A stretch of 16,461 nucleotides of DNA from Rhizobium sp. Q54 (GTDB lineage Bacteria; Pseudomonadota; Alphaproteobacteria; SMXS01): assembly GCA_945872035.1 (NCBI GenBank), contig CAMBYA010000014.1, forward strand, positions 1 to 16,461, read 5' to 3'. Each line of letters starts with the position of its first letter. The first letter of the stretch is position 1. Shown here one piece after another: positions 1 through 6,332 of the stretch. The position numbers and the translations under genes are program-made. The notes below the pieces were generated by a model that was not told the origin of the DNA, made no database searches, and saw nothing but the letters and a program-made list of their open reading frames with translations.

Positions 1-195
1 GTCGTCGCGCTCGAGCCCGGCAAGACGCTGACTGCCGACGAGCTGATCAGCTTCGCCCGCAGCCACATCGCCGGCTACAAGGTGCCGAAGTCGGTCGATT
101 TCGTTCCCGAACTGCCGCGCAACGGCACCGGCAAACTGATGAAGCACGTCCTGCGCGAGCCCTACTGGGCCGGCCGCGAACGCCAGGTGAGCTGA
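1..195 (+). CDS. Acyl-CoA synthetase (AMP-binding enzyme), C-terminal end only
   Basis: This is the last 64 codons of a gene that enters from the left edge, ending in TGA. The translation carries the C-terminal subdomain signature of the ANL (acyl-CoA synthetase) superfamily: HIAGYKVPKSVDFV, then LPRNGTGKLMKHVLRE. The Lys in the PRNGTGK segment is the conserved residue that acts in the adenylation step. Such enzymes activate a carboxylic acid with ATP and then form its CoA thioester in the cytosol. The substrate cannot be told from this fragment. The gene converges on the minus-strand Fe-S scaffold gene, and two hairpins lie between them. Luciferase-like or other ANL members share this tail, but the spacing fits fatty or aryl acid CoA ligases best. 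Confidence 0.9.
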   Translation, partial: VVALEPGKTLTADELISFARSHIAGYKVPKSVDFVPELPRNGTGKLMKHVLREPYWAGRERQVS

Positions 196-204
196 GTTTA
201 GAGC

Positions 205-230
205 GGCGCAGATTCGCAAGGATCTGCGCC
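205..230. terminator. Hairpin downstream of the CoA-ligase gene, possible terminator
   Basis: A perfect 9-bp inverted repeat (GGCGCAGAT at 205-213, ATCTGCGCC at 222-230) encloses an 8-nt loop. It begins 9 nt after the CoA-ligase stop codon. No T-run follows on either strand, so it is not a classical intrinsic terminator. It may protect the 3' end of the mRNA or help end transcription between the convergent genes. Confidence 0.4.
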
Positions 231-241
231 TACCTCTCAGT

Positions 242-269
242 CGTCATCCCGGCCTTCGCCGGGATGACG
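242..269. repeat. Perfect palindromic hairpin of the GTCATCCC/GGGATGAC type
   Basis: Perfect 12-bp arms (CGTCATCCCGGC at 242-253, GCCGGGATGACG at 258-269) enclose a 4-nt CTTC loop. Short hairpins with GTCATCCC...GGGATGAC arms are dispersed in intergenic space in many alphaproteobacterial genomes. This copy lies between two convergent genes, 7 nt past the stop of the minus-strand scaffold gene, so it could also act as a bidirectional 3'-end structure. Only one copy is present in this window. Confidence 0.65.
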
Positions 270-276
270 GCTATTA

Positions 277-744
277 TCAAGACCTCTTGGTCAACTGTTC
301 GCCCGCGGGAACACCACCTTCGCCCATCACTTCCGCGATGGCGTCGATAACCGCCTCGAACGGCAGCATGACCGCGCCGTGGCGGGTCTTATGCTCATGC
401 ACTGGCGCGAGAATCGCCAGGCCCGCCCAGTCGCCGTCCGGCGGCGGCGCGCCATCGACCAGCATGGCGCGCAGCGCGCCGGCAACGTCGCGCAATTCCA
501 CGATGTTCCGCCCCACGATCTTCTCGGCCAGCACGGCGGCCGACGACTGGCCCAGCGCGCAGGCGCGGATGTCCTGGGCGTAGTCGCTCACCACGCCGTC
601 CTTTACTGTAACGTCCACCGTGATCCGGCTGCCGCAGACCGGCGAGACGCGGGTGGCGCTGGCGTCGGGCGTGGCGAGACGTCCGATCCGGCCTATGGTG
701 GCGGCGCGCCGCAGCACGTCCTTGTTGTAGAGGGCGTCGAGCAT
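277..744 (-). CDS. IscU/NifU-like iron-sulfur cluster scaffold-family protein
   Basis: This 155-residue protein resembles the NifU N-terminal/IscU family, whose members assemble Fe-S clusters on three cysteines and pass them to apo-proteins. Two of the three positions are visible: Cys37 (SPVCGSR) and Cys62 (ACALGQSSAAVLAEKIVG, the family's second block). The third Cys would be expected near residue 124, where the sequence reads RHGAVMLPF with Ala. The Asp that follows the first Cys in IscU (CGD) is Ser here. The start ATG was chosen because the domain begins directly after it; it has no strong Shine-Dalgarno. The gene lies 32 nt downstream of mobB on the same strand and is probably co-transcribed with it. 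The product could be a divergent scaffold or a carrier rather than a full IscU. Confidence 0.8.
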   Translation of the reverse strand: MLDALYNKDVLRRAATIGRIGRLATPDASATRVSPVCGSRITVDVTVKDGVVSDYAQDIRACALGQSSAAVLAEKIVGRNIVELRDVAGALRAMLVDGAPPPDGDWAGLAILAPVHEHKTRHGAVMLPFEAVIDAIAEVMGEGGVPAGEQLTKRS

Positions 745-776
745 GGCCGGTTGATATAGGCGCCGGTCCCCGGCCG

Positions 777-1286
777 TCAAACGGTTCCGATGCCCAGATG
801 CTCCAGGATGAAGTTGGCCACCTGCGCCGGGTCCGACCGGCGCAGCACCGGCACGGTGACCGGCGGCAGGCCGGGTGCGTCGCTGGCGAGAGCGATCACA
901 TACGGGTCGTCGAGCGTCAGCAGGCGGCCGTCGAAGTCGGGCGGCACCACCTCGATCTTGTCGTGCGGGTCGCGCTTGAAGCCCTCCACCAGCACGATGT
1001 CGGTGTCGGGCGAGATGCGCGGCAGCAGGTCTGCCAGTTCCGGCTCGGCGCCGCCGCGCAGCTCGTGGACCTGCGCCCAGCGTGCACCCGAGGCGACGAT
1101 CACGTCGGTGGCGCCCGCCTCGCGGTGCCGGTAGCTGTCCTTGCCCGGCTGGTCGATGTCGAAGCTGTGATGGGCGTGCTTGATGGTGCCGATCTTCAGG
1201 CCGCGCTCGGTGAGCAGGCGGACGAGTTCGACGACCAGCGTCGTCTTGCCGCTGTTCTTCCAGCCGACGATACCGATCACGTGCAT
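777..1286 (-). CDS. mobB: Molybdopterin-guanine dinucleotide biosynthesis adaptor protein MobB
   Basis: This 169-residue P-loop protein has the typical MobB length. The Walker A motif GWKNSGKTT is at residues 6-14. It is followed by the family block IGTIKHAHHSFDIDQPGKDS, then ASGARWAQVHE, and IVLVEGFKRDPHDKIEV with the conserved EGFK. MobB binds GTP and assists MobA in attaching GMP to molybdopterin, giving the guanine dinucleotide form of the Mo cofactor in the cytosol. The ATG is preceded by GGGGAG about 8 nt upstream. The gene is divergent from mobA across a 46-bp gap, and the Fe-S scaffold gene follows it. The nearby Mo oxidoreductase gene (6333-8504) would need this cofactor. Confidence 0.96.
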   Translation of the reverse strand: MHVIGIVGWKNSGKTTLVVELVRLLTERGLKIGTIKHAHHSFDIDQPGKDSYRHREAGATDVIVASGARWAQVHELRGGAEPELADLLPRISPDTDIVLVEGFKRDPHDKIEVVPPDFDGRLLTLDDPYVIALASDAPGLPPVTVPVLRRSDPAQVANFILEHLGIGTV

Positions 1287-1332
1287 CAGGGCCGCTCCCC
1301 GCTATAGTTGGGGTGTATATTAGGTTCGGCTC
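1287..1332. promoter_or_regulatory. Divergent mobB/mobA intergenic promoter region
   Basis: Only 46 bp separate the two start codons, so both promoters must lie here or extend into the opposing genes. It is locally AT-richer. TATATT at 1316-1321 (plus strand) could be a -10 element, and TATAGC is present on the minus strand. No convincing -35 box was found at 16-18 bp from either. The mobB Shine-Dalgarno (GGGGAG on the minus strand) also falls here. Confidence 0.4.
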
Positions 1333-1947
1333 ATGGAAAATACAGCCACAAGCGGCGTGCTCGGCGTCATCCTGGCGGGCGGCCTGTCGCGCCGCATGGG
1401 CGGCGGCGACAAGGCATTGCTGACGCTCGCCGGCAAGCCGGTGCTGCGCCATGTCATCGACCGGCTGGCGCCGCAGGTGGGCCGGCTGATGCTGAGCGCC
1501 AATGGCGATCCAAACCGCTGGAAGAGCTTTGCGCTGCCGGTGATCGGCGACACGGTCGATGCCTATCCCGGACCGCTCGCCGGCCTGCTCGCCGCCATGG
1601 ACTGGGTGGCGTCCCACGCACCGTCGTTCGGCTGGGTGGTCACCGCGCCATGCGATTCGCCGTTCCTGCCGCGCGACCTGGTGGCGCGGCTGCACGACGC
1701 CGTGTCCGATGCGCCGGCGGCGGTGGCGTCGTCGGGCGGCAGGCTGCACCCGGTCGCGGGCCTGTTCCACATGCGGCTGCGCGACGGCCTGTCGCACTTC
1801 CTGGCAGGCGGCGGGCGCAGGGCCGGGGAGTGGGCCGAACGGATCGGCGCACGGGCGGCGGATTTCCCGGTGTCGCCCATCGATCCGTTTTTCAACATCA
1901 ATACGCCCGAAGAACTGGCCGAGGCCGAGCGGCTGGGCTTAGAGTGA
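1333..1947 (+). CDS. mobA: Molybdenum cofactor guanylyltransferase MobA
   Basis: This 204-residue nucleotidyltransferase of usual MobA length transfers GMP from GTP to Mo-molybdopterin. The GTP-binding signature LAGGLSRRMGGGDKALL is at residues 14-30 with its conserved Lys. The acidic metal site PCDSPFLP is at 106-113 (Asp108). YPGPLAGLLAAMDW lies at about 78-91, and FFNINTPEEL, the C-terminal family block, is near the end. There is no obvious Shine-Dalgarno before the ATG, so translation may depend on a short leader. mobA starts a plus-strand run with the VOC gene 22 nt downstream. The product would mature the bis-MGD cofactor of DMSO-reductase-family enzymes such as the one at 6333. Confidence 0.96.
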   Translation: MENTATSGVLGVILAGGLSRRMGGGDKALLTLAGKPVLRHVIDRLAPQVGRLMLSANGDPNRWKSFALPVIGDTVDAYPGPLAGLLAAMDWVASHAPSFGWVVTAPCDSPFLPRDLVARLHDAVSDAPAAVASSGGRLHPVAGLFHMRLRDGLSHFLAGGGRRAGEWAERIGARAADFPVSPIDPFFNINTPEELAEAERLGLE

Positions 1948-1969
1948 GGAAAGAAACGGGAGACGACCC

Positions 1970-2506
1970 ATGATTGACCTGCCGCTTGGACTGAAGGTGT
2001 TCCAGAATTCCTACGTGGTGCCGGATATCGACGCGGCGTTGCAGCGCTGGACCGGAAAACTGGGCGTCGGCCCGTTCTATATCTACCGGCATCTGGACGC
2101 GGGCGAGATCACCTATCGCGGCAAGCCGGCAAGGCTGGATGCGTCGTTTGCACTGGCGCAGGCGGGCGATATCGAGATCGAACTGATCCAGCAGCACGAC
2201 GACAGCCCCAGCGCCTACCGCGACGTGTTCGGCCCGGACAAGGGCGGGTTCCATCATGTCGGCGTCTGGGTCGACGACTTCGACGCGGTGAAGCTGAAAT
2301 ACGAGCTGCTCGGCTATCCGGCGGTGACCACGGGCGGCGCGCCCGACATCGGCGGCCGTTTCGCCTATATGGACACCCGCGCCGATCTGGGCGTGATGGT
2401 CGAGCTGGTCGAGAAGCGCCAGGACCTGGTCGATTTCCAGACCATGCTGATCAACGCGGCGAAGGGCTGGGACGGTTCGGACCCGGTGCGTGAGGTGAAG
2501 CTCTAG
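1970..2506 (+). CDS. VOC (glyoxalase/bleomycin-resistance fold) family protein
   Basis: This 178-residue protein has two beta-alpha-beta-beta-beta modules typical of vicinal oxygen chelate proteins. The first starts at VFQNSYVVPDIDAALQRW (residues 10-27) and includes IEIELIQQ (68-75). The second starts at FHHVGVWVDDFDAV (94-107) and ends with GVMVELVE (141-148). Likely metal ligands are His95 or His96 and Glu145, with a Glu around 69-71. The usual first-module His is not seen, since that strand reads FQNSYV. Relatives include methylmalonyl-CoA epimerases and enzymes of aromatic or steroid breakdown; the substrate here is unknown. A clear GGGAG lies 7 nt before the ATG. Its neighbours, a small barrel protein and an SMP-30-type gene, fit a small catabolic or detoxification unit. 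Confidence 0.85.
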   Translation: MIDLPLGLKVFQNSYVVPDIDAALQRWTGKLGVGPFYIYRHLDAGEITYRGKPARLDASFALAQAGDIEIELIQQHDDSPSAYRDVFGPDKGGFHHVGVWVDDFDAVKLKYELLGYPAVTTGGAPDIGGRFAYMDTRADLGVMVELVEKRQDLVDFQTMLINAAKGWDGSDPVREVKL

Positions 2507-2512
2507 CCTCGC

Positions 2513-2541
2513 TTGCCAAGGCGCCGGCGCTCGCCTACGCT
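2513..2541 (+). promoter_or_regulatory. Putative sigma-70-type promoter for the gene at 2581
   Basis: TTGCCA (2513-2518) and TACGCT (2536-2541) are separated by 17 bp, in the 74-bp gap between the VOC gene and the next gene. The pattern is like the TTG-17-TA sites before the Mo enzyme gene and the cobalamin riboswitch. It may be an extra internal promoter of the run. It rests on pattern matching only. Confidence 0.35.
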
Positions 2542-2580
2542 CCCGCAACCTTCACTCATGAATGAAATCGGGAGACGACA

Positions 2581-2919
2581 ATGGGCAAGCTGGTGCTGAT
2601 CGGCGTGGTTGACGCCAAGACCGAGGACCATGTGCAGGCGTTCCGCGACTGGTATCTGGGGAACCACGTGGAAGACACGTTCAATTGCCCCAACGTCACC
2701 GGCGTCCGCTGCTTCAGGGCCGAGCAGCCGTTCAAGGGCGACATGCCCGGCGGCTACATCACCATCTATGAATTCGAGGGCGAAGACGCCACCGCCGCCC
2801 AGAAGATCCTCGACGCCTATCAGGCCGACCCCAAGGGCTGGGACAAGCGCCTGCCCAACAACAACTCGATGAAGATCATCGGCTCGGGCTGGTACAAGGA
2901 ACAGATCAGGTTCGGCTGA
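2581..2919 (+). CDS. Small dimeric alpha/beta-barrel (EthD-like) protein
   Basis: This 112-residue protein has a ferredoxin-like layout. Strand KLVLIGVVDA (3-12) is followed by a helix around HVQAFRDWYLGNHVEDT, strand GVRCFRAEQ, strand GYITIYEFEGED, a second helix AAQKILDAYQ, and a final strand KIIGSGWYKEQIRF. This order and size match dimeric alpha-beta barrel families such as EthD/DUF4286-like proteins, often found with aromatic or xenobiotic catabolic genes. No catalytic residue can be named with confidence. The start is firm: GGGAG at 2570-2574, 6 nt before the ATG. The downstream SMP-30-like gene begins 28 nt after its stop, so the two are probably co-transcribed. The function is unknown. 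Confidence 0.75.
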   Translation: MGKLVLIGVVDAKTEDHVQAFRDWYLGNHVEDTFNCPNVTGVRCFRAEQPFKGDMPGGYITIYEFEGEDATAAQKILDAYQADPKGWDKRLPNNNSMKIIGSGWYKEQIRFG

Positions 2920-2947
2920 ACGGCCGTTCGTCACTGGGGAGGGCATC

Positions 2948-3865
2948 ATGAAGATCACCTAAATTACCTCCGGGCTGCGGTTTCCGGAGGGCCCGATCGC
3001 CATGCCCGATGGCTCGGTCATCCTGGTGGAGATCGAGGCCGGCGCGCTGACCCGGGTCACGCCCGACGGCAAGATCGAGCGCATCGCCACGGTCGGCGGC
3101 GGCCCCAACGGCGCGGCCATGGGACCGGACGGCTGGATCTATATCTGCAACAATGGCGGCTTCGCCTGGCATAACCTGCCGGACGGCGGCCTGATGCCTG
3201 GCAACCAGTCAGACGACTACAAGGGCGGTCGCATCGAGAAGGTCAACCCGGACACCGGCGAGATCAAGGTGCTCTACACCGAATGCGACGGCCAGAAGCT
3301 GAAAGGCCCGAACGACCTGGTGTTCGACAAGTCGGGCGGGTTCTATTTCACCGACCTGGGCAAGCGCCGGCAGTGGGACATGGACCTGAGTTCGGTCTAT
3401 TACGCGAAGCCGGACGGCAGCTCGATCACCCGGATCGTCCACGGCGTCATTACCGCCAATGGCTGCGCCCTGTCGCCCGACGAGAACACGCTGTACTTCG
3501 CCGAGACGACCACCGGCCGCCTGTGGGCGGTCGATCTCGACAGCCCCGGCAAGGCGAAGAAGCAGCCGGGCGGTCAGCCGCACCGGCTGGTGCACGGCCT
3601 GCCGGGCCATCAGCTGCTCGATTCCATGGCGGTCGACGCCGAAGGCAATGTCTGCGTGGCGACGCTGATCAATGGCGGCATCACCAGCTTCAAGGCCGAC
3701 GGCTCGGCCACCGAGTTCTTCCCGTTTCCCGACATCCTCACCACCAACATCTGCTTTGGCGGCAAGGACCTGAAGACGGCGTTCATCACCCTGTCGACCA
3801 CCGGCAAGCTGGTGAGCTGCGAGTGGCCGCGGCCGGGCCTGCCACTCAACTTCCTCAACAAGTAA
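2948..3865 (+). pseudogene. SMP-30/gluconolactonase-family gene with in-frame TAA at codon 5
   Basis: Reading from ATG 2948 gives M-K-I-T-stop-ITSGLRFPEGPIAMPDG, then about 287 more residues in the same frame. GGGGAGGG (2936-2943) is 4 nt before this ATG, so it looks like the ancestral start. The TAA at 2960-2962 interrupts an otherwise normal six-bladed beta-propeller lactonase of about 305 residues. The RFPEGP block holds the metal-binding Glu known in SMP-30. Other blocks are present: GPNDLVFDKSGGFYFTDLG, ITANGCALSPDENTLYFAE (Asn ligand) and LLDSMAVDAEGNVCVAT (Asp ligand). Translation could restart at ATG 3002, which has GGAGGG at 2986-2991, giving 287 residues without the Glu. These enzymes hydrolyse lactones or related esters. 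The gene is either a recent pseudogene, a shortened variant, or a sequencing error. Confidence 0.75.
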
Positions 3866-3868
3866 TGA

Positions 3869-4576
3869 TCAGTAGCGCACCGTCACGCCCATCGTCGCGG
3901 CGTGACGGGCGGTGCCATCCGATAGCCGGCCGACCAGCAGATCGACATCGATCCAGCGCGCGGGCATCCACCGGATGCCAGCCTGGTAGCCGGCGCCGGC
4001 GCCGATCTGACCGAAGCCTTCGGCCATCAACGACAGGTGCTCGGATACCGACCAGTCGATCTGGGCGCCGACGATGGCCTTGTGTCGGTCGCCGGTGCGG
4101 CTCCATTCCCATCCGGCGTTGAGATTGAGGGTGACGCCGCTCCCCAGTTCCACGGTGAGCGGAATGCTGGCGCCCGCTGCCTCCAAGCGATGCAGGCCAA
4201 GGCTCCAACCGCCCCACGCCGAGAGGGCGATACTGATGCCAGGCCCCAGTGGCAGCGCCGCCGCCTTGATCGCGGGGCCCGCCAGCGTGTCGTCGCCGCT
4301 CCGGGTCCAGGTGCGCTGCATCCACCCGCCGGCCTGGAGCTAGGGAAAACGGCGCGGCGTGCATGCGGCGGATGCGGTGAGAAGCGCGCTTCCCTTGCCC
4401 ATGGCCGAAGTCCATGTCTCGAGATTGCAGGTTCCCGGGTCTTCGATGGCAGCGTCGTCGACCACGTGCGCGCCGCCAGCTCCATGGGCCTCGGTCGCCA
4501 GGAGCAATAGCAACGGCGATGCGCACAGGAGGATGCGGCGGGAGGTCATCATGCTCGGACTCGGACATGGCCGCAT
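3869..4576 (-). pseudogene. Outer-membrane beta-barrel protein gene with in-frame TAG at codon 79
   Basis: One frame runs from ATG 4576 to TGA 3869 (236 codons), broken only by TAG at 4340-4342. Before the stop are a signal peptide (MMTSRRILLCASPLLLLLA, likely start at codon 9 or 10) and VVDDAAIEDPGTCNLETWTS, then ACTPRRFP. After it come LQAGGWMQRTWTRSG and alternating strands such as IVGAQIDWSVSEHLSLMAEG, ending in VTVRY. Alternating strands and a terminal aromatic residue are typical of outer-membrane barrels. The early VDDAAIEDPGTC-E-W segment recalls uncharacterised proteobacterial barrel proteins. The start overlaps the end of the acetyltransferase gene region (1-nt gap), which suggests coupling. 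The function is unknown. The stop could be a real nonsense mutation or a base-call error; the frame itself is intact. Confidence 0.65.
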
Positions 4577-4577
4577 G

Positions 4578-5111
4578 TCAGTTTTTCCTCAGGGACTCCG
4601 CTACATAGGCGACCAGCGTGTGCAAGGGGCCGGGCGTGGTGCCGATCCTGGAAAATCCGGCGCGCTCCACCAACCGGTGTGAGCGCATGTTGGGCGCGTC
4701 GACCAGCGCGGCGAGGCGCTGGCGGCCCAGCGCGCGGGCATGGGCCATGATCACGGCGAGGGCTTCCAGGGCATAGCCGCGCCCCCAGACTTCAGGCGCC
4801 AGCGCGATTGTCGGCTCGATGTCGCCGGCGAACTCCGGGAATGTTTCGACGGCGCCCGCGAAGACCGGCATCAGGCTGGCCAGCCCGATGAACGCGCCGG
4901 CCTTGGTCACCAGCATCCAGAATCCCAGTCCATCATCGGCCAGCGCCAAGGCTTCGGCCAGCAGCCCCGAGACCTCGTCCGCGCCGAGGACGCGGTCGTC
5001 GCACAGGAACCGGCGCACCTCGGGAATGGCGAGCAACACATGCAGGCGGCCGGCGTCGCCGGGCACGGCGGGAGTCAGAACCAGCCGCAATGTTTCGATG
5101 GTTGGCTGCAT
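4578..5111 (-). CDS. GNAT-family N-acetyltransferase (RimJ/RimL type)
   Basis: This 177-residue protein opens with METLRL-like sequence (MQPTIETLRLVLTP) typical of RimJ/RimL-type acetyltransferases. The acetyl-CoA binding motif WGRGYALEALAVIM is at residues 109-122, preceded by the strand IEPTIALAPE. VDAPNMRSHRLVERAGF (137-153) supplies the conserved Asn and the late helix. Family members acetylate protein N-termini, amino acids or small amines; the substrate here is not known. The ATG at 5111 was preferred because GGAGCG lies about 8 nt upstream and the family begins there. A frame extension to 5153 would run into the terminator of the upstream gene. The barrel gene follows after 1 nt. Confidence 0.85.
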   Translation of the reverse strand: MQPTIETLRLVLTPAVPGDAGRLHVLLAIPEVRRFLCDDRVLGADEVSGLLAEALALADDGLGFWMLVTKAGAFIGLASLMPVFAGAVETFPEFAGDIEPTIALAPEVWGRGYALEALAVIMAHARALGRQRLAALVDAPNMRSHRLVERAGFSRIGTTPGPLHTLVAYVAESLRKN

Positions 5112-5126
5112 TGTCGCGCTCCGGAC

Positions 5127-5160
5127 AAAGAAAAAGGGCGCGTGCCGAAGCACGCGCCCT
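5127..5160 (-). terminator. Rho-independent terminator of the OmpA-family gene
   Basis: On the minus strand a perfect 10-bp stem (GGGCGCGTGC and GCACGCGCCC, 5136-5145 and 5150-5159) with a TTCG tetraloop is followed directly by TTTTTCTTT. An A-T pair (5135/5160) can extend the stem. It lies 25 nt past the stop codon of the OmpA-family gene and ahead of the acetyltransferase start, so it separates these two minus-strand units. Confidence 0.92.
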
Positions 5161-5184
5161 CGATCTTGGCGTCAGCTCTGGATA

Positions 5185-6129
5185 CTAGCGATAGATCCAG
5201 ATGCCTTCCGCACGCCGGTTCTGCGGCTCGCGCACACCGTCGGCGGTCGGGACGAGAGGATCGGCTTCGCCGCGGCCTTCGACCGTGATAGTCGACGCGT
5301 CGATACCGTTCTTCGCCAGCTCAGCCTTCACCGCGTTGGCGCGGCGCATGGAGAGCCTGTCGTTGTAGGCAGGCGGGCCAGACCGGTCAGTGTGACCGAT
5401 GACCTGGATCGCGACCGCACCGGTGTCCTTGGCCTTCGCGGCGGCCTGGGAGATGACCTGAGCCGATTCCGGCGTGATGTTCGACTTGTCGAAGTCGAAG
5501 AACACGAGGAACGGTTCCGGCTTACCGGCTTCCGGAGCGGCGACCGGCGGCCGCAGCAGAGCCTTTTCGAGCTCGGCCAACGCATCCAGGAAGCCCTGGC
5601 GGCAGCGCGCGATATCCTGCGGCTGATAGTTCTCTTCCAGCTGCTCCAGCCAGCAATCGAACTGGGTCTGGGCGCGGGCGGCCGGATCGGGCGCCTTCTC
5701 GCGGCCACCGGCGTCGAACGCCGCCATCAGGCGGGCACGGCCATCGGTAACCTCGGCGATCGCCTCACCCGGGATCGGGCGGCTGTCAGGCACCGCGACG
5801 CAAGGCGCGGCAGCCTGAGAGGCACCGCAACCTTCCGGCGGCAGCGGACCGGCGACATTCGACGGCAACGGAGTCTGGCCGGCGCCAGCGGCGATGGCCT
5901 TCGTCGCGTAGTAGTCACGGTCGCGCGGATCAATGACGTAAGGCTCGTACGGAGTCTGTTCTTCCGTGGCGAGCTGACTGTAGCCGTTGCACAAGGCCGC
6001 ATTGAACGCCGATCCGGCCGTGCACGCGCCCTTGGCTTTATTGTAGGTATCCAAGTTGTCCGTCGTGGCGCAGGCACCGAGCGTCAAAACGCCCAGTCCG
6101 AGCACGACATATTTTCCAATTCGGTTCAT
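5185..6129 (-). CDS. OmpA-family outer-membrane lipoprotein
   Basis: This 314-residue protein begins with a lipoprotein signal (YVVLGLGVLTLGAC, lipid-bearing Cys20). The C-terminal OmpA domain holds FDFDKSNITPES (211-222), IQVIGHTDRSGPPAYNDRLS (241-260), RRANAV, and NRRAEGI near the end. This domain binds peptidoglycan and so tethers the outer membrane to the wall. The central part (FDCWLEQLEEN, DIARCRQGFLDAL) is a Cys-containing region seen in OmpA-like proteins of Alphaproteobacteria. A Pro/Ala/Cys-rich segment of about 40 residues (around 90-128) looks like an insertion. The ATG at 6129 has AAGGAGGG at 6138-6145, 8 nt upstream; the GTG at 6135 is too close to it. A strong terminator follows. 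It is divergent from the Mo oxidoreductase gene. Confidence 0.95.
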   Translation of the reverse strand: MNRIGKYVVLGLGVLTLGACATTDNLDTYNKAKGACTAGSAFNAALCNGYSQLATEEQTPYEPYVIDPRDRDYYATKAIAAGAGQTPLPSNVAGPLPPEGCGASQAAAPCVAVPDSRPIPGEAIAEVTDGRARLMAAFDAGGREKAPDPAARAQTQFDCWLEQLEENYQPQDIARCRQGFLDALAELEKALLRPPVAAPEAGKPEPFLVFFDFDKSNITPESAQVISQAAAKAKDTGAVAIQVIGHTDRSGPPAYNDRLSMRRANAVKAELAKNGIDASTITVEGRGEADPLVPTADGVREPQNRRAEGIWIYR

Positions 6130-6332
6130 ACGCACAACCCTCCTTGCGTTTCACCCATAGCCCAGCTCCGTTGATATATATCGCATATGTGCGACGAAAG
6201 ATGAAAGTTTATTCGCAGCTTGCGGCGAGTAGAGTCTTGGTTTCCTTCGGCCCTTGTCAAGGCCGGAATGGCGTCGTAGGCTCCACCTTCAAGCATGCAT
6301 GTTAGCGCGCGGCCTGAAGTGGGGAGACGATC
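6130..6332. promoter_or_regulatory. Divergent control region between ompA-like and Mo oxidoreductase genes
   Basis: This 203-bp gap is AT-richer than its surroundings. It contains the ompA-like Shine-Dalgarno (6138-6145), a TATATATCG stretch at about 6174-6183, an imperfect palindrome TCGCATATGTGCGA (6181-6194, 5-bp arms) that could be an operator, and a promoter-like pair facing right (6254-6282). GGGGAG at 6321-6326 serves the gene at 6333. No named regulator site is recognised. Confidence 0.5.
6254..6282 (+). promoter_or_regulatory. Putative promoter of the Mo oxidoreductase/SDR operon
   Basis: TTGTCA (6254-6259) and TAGGCT (6277-6282) are 17 bp apart, about 50 bp before the start codon. 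The -35 box is near consensus and the -10 box is weak, as is usual in high-GC Alphaproteobacteria. It is a pattern match only. Confidence 0.35.

Noticed and set aside
277..1797. 506-codon minus frame covering the Fe-S scaffold gene and the mobA/mobB area
   Set aside because: Only its last 155 codons look like a protein family. The rest is antisense to mobA and out of frame with mobB, which has clear motifs.
2948..4576. Stop-codon recoding (Sec, Pyl or read-through) to explain the two in-frame stops
   Set aside because: The stops are TAA and TAG. Both are used as normal stops by nearby genes, TGA is not involved, and no recoding element was seen.
6130..6135. GTG at 6135 as the OmpA-family start
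   Set aside because: It would leave only 2 nt to the Shine-Dalgarno; ATG 6129 has 8 nt.
4819..6174. 451-codon plus-strand frame opposite the OmpA-family and acetyltransferase genes
   Set aside because: No recognisable domain; the minus strand has firm genes and a terminator in this stretch.
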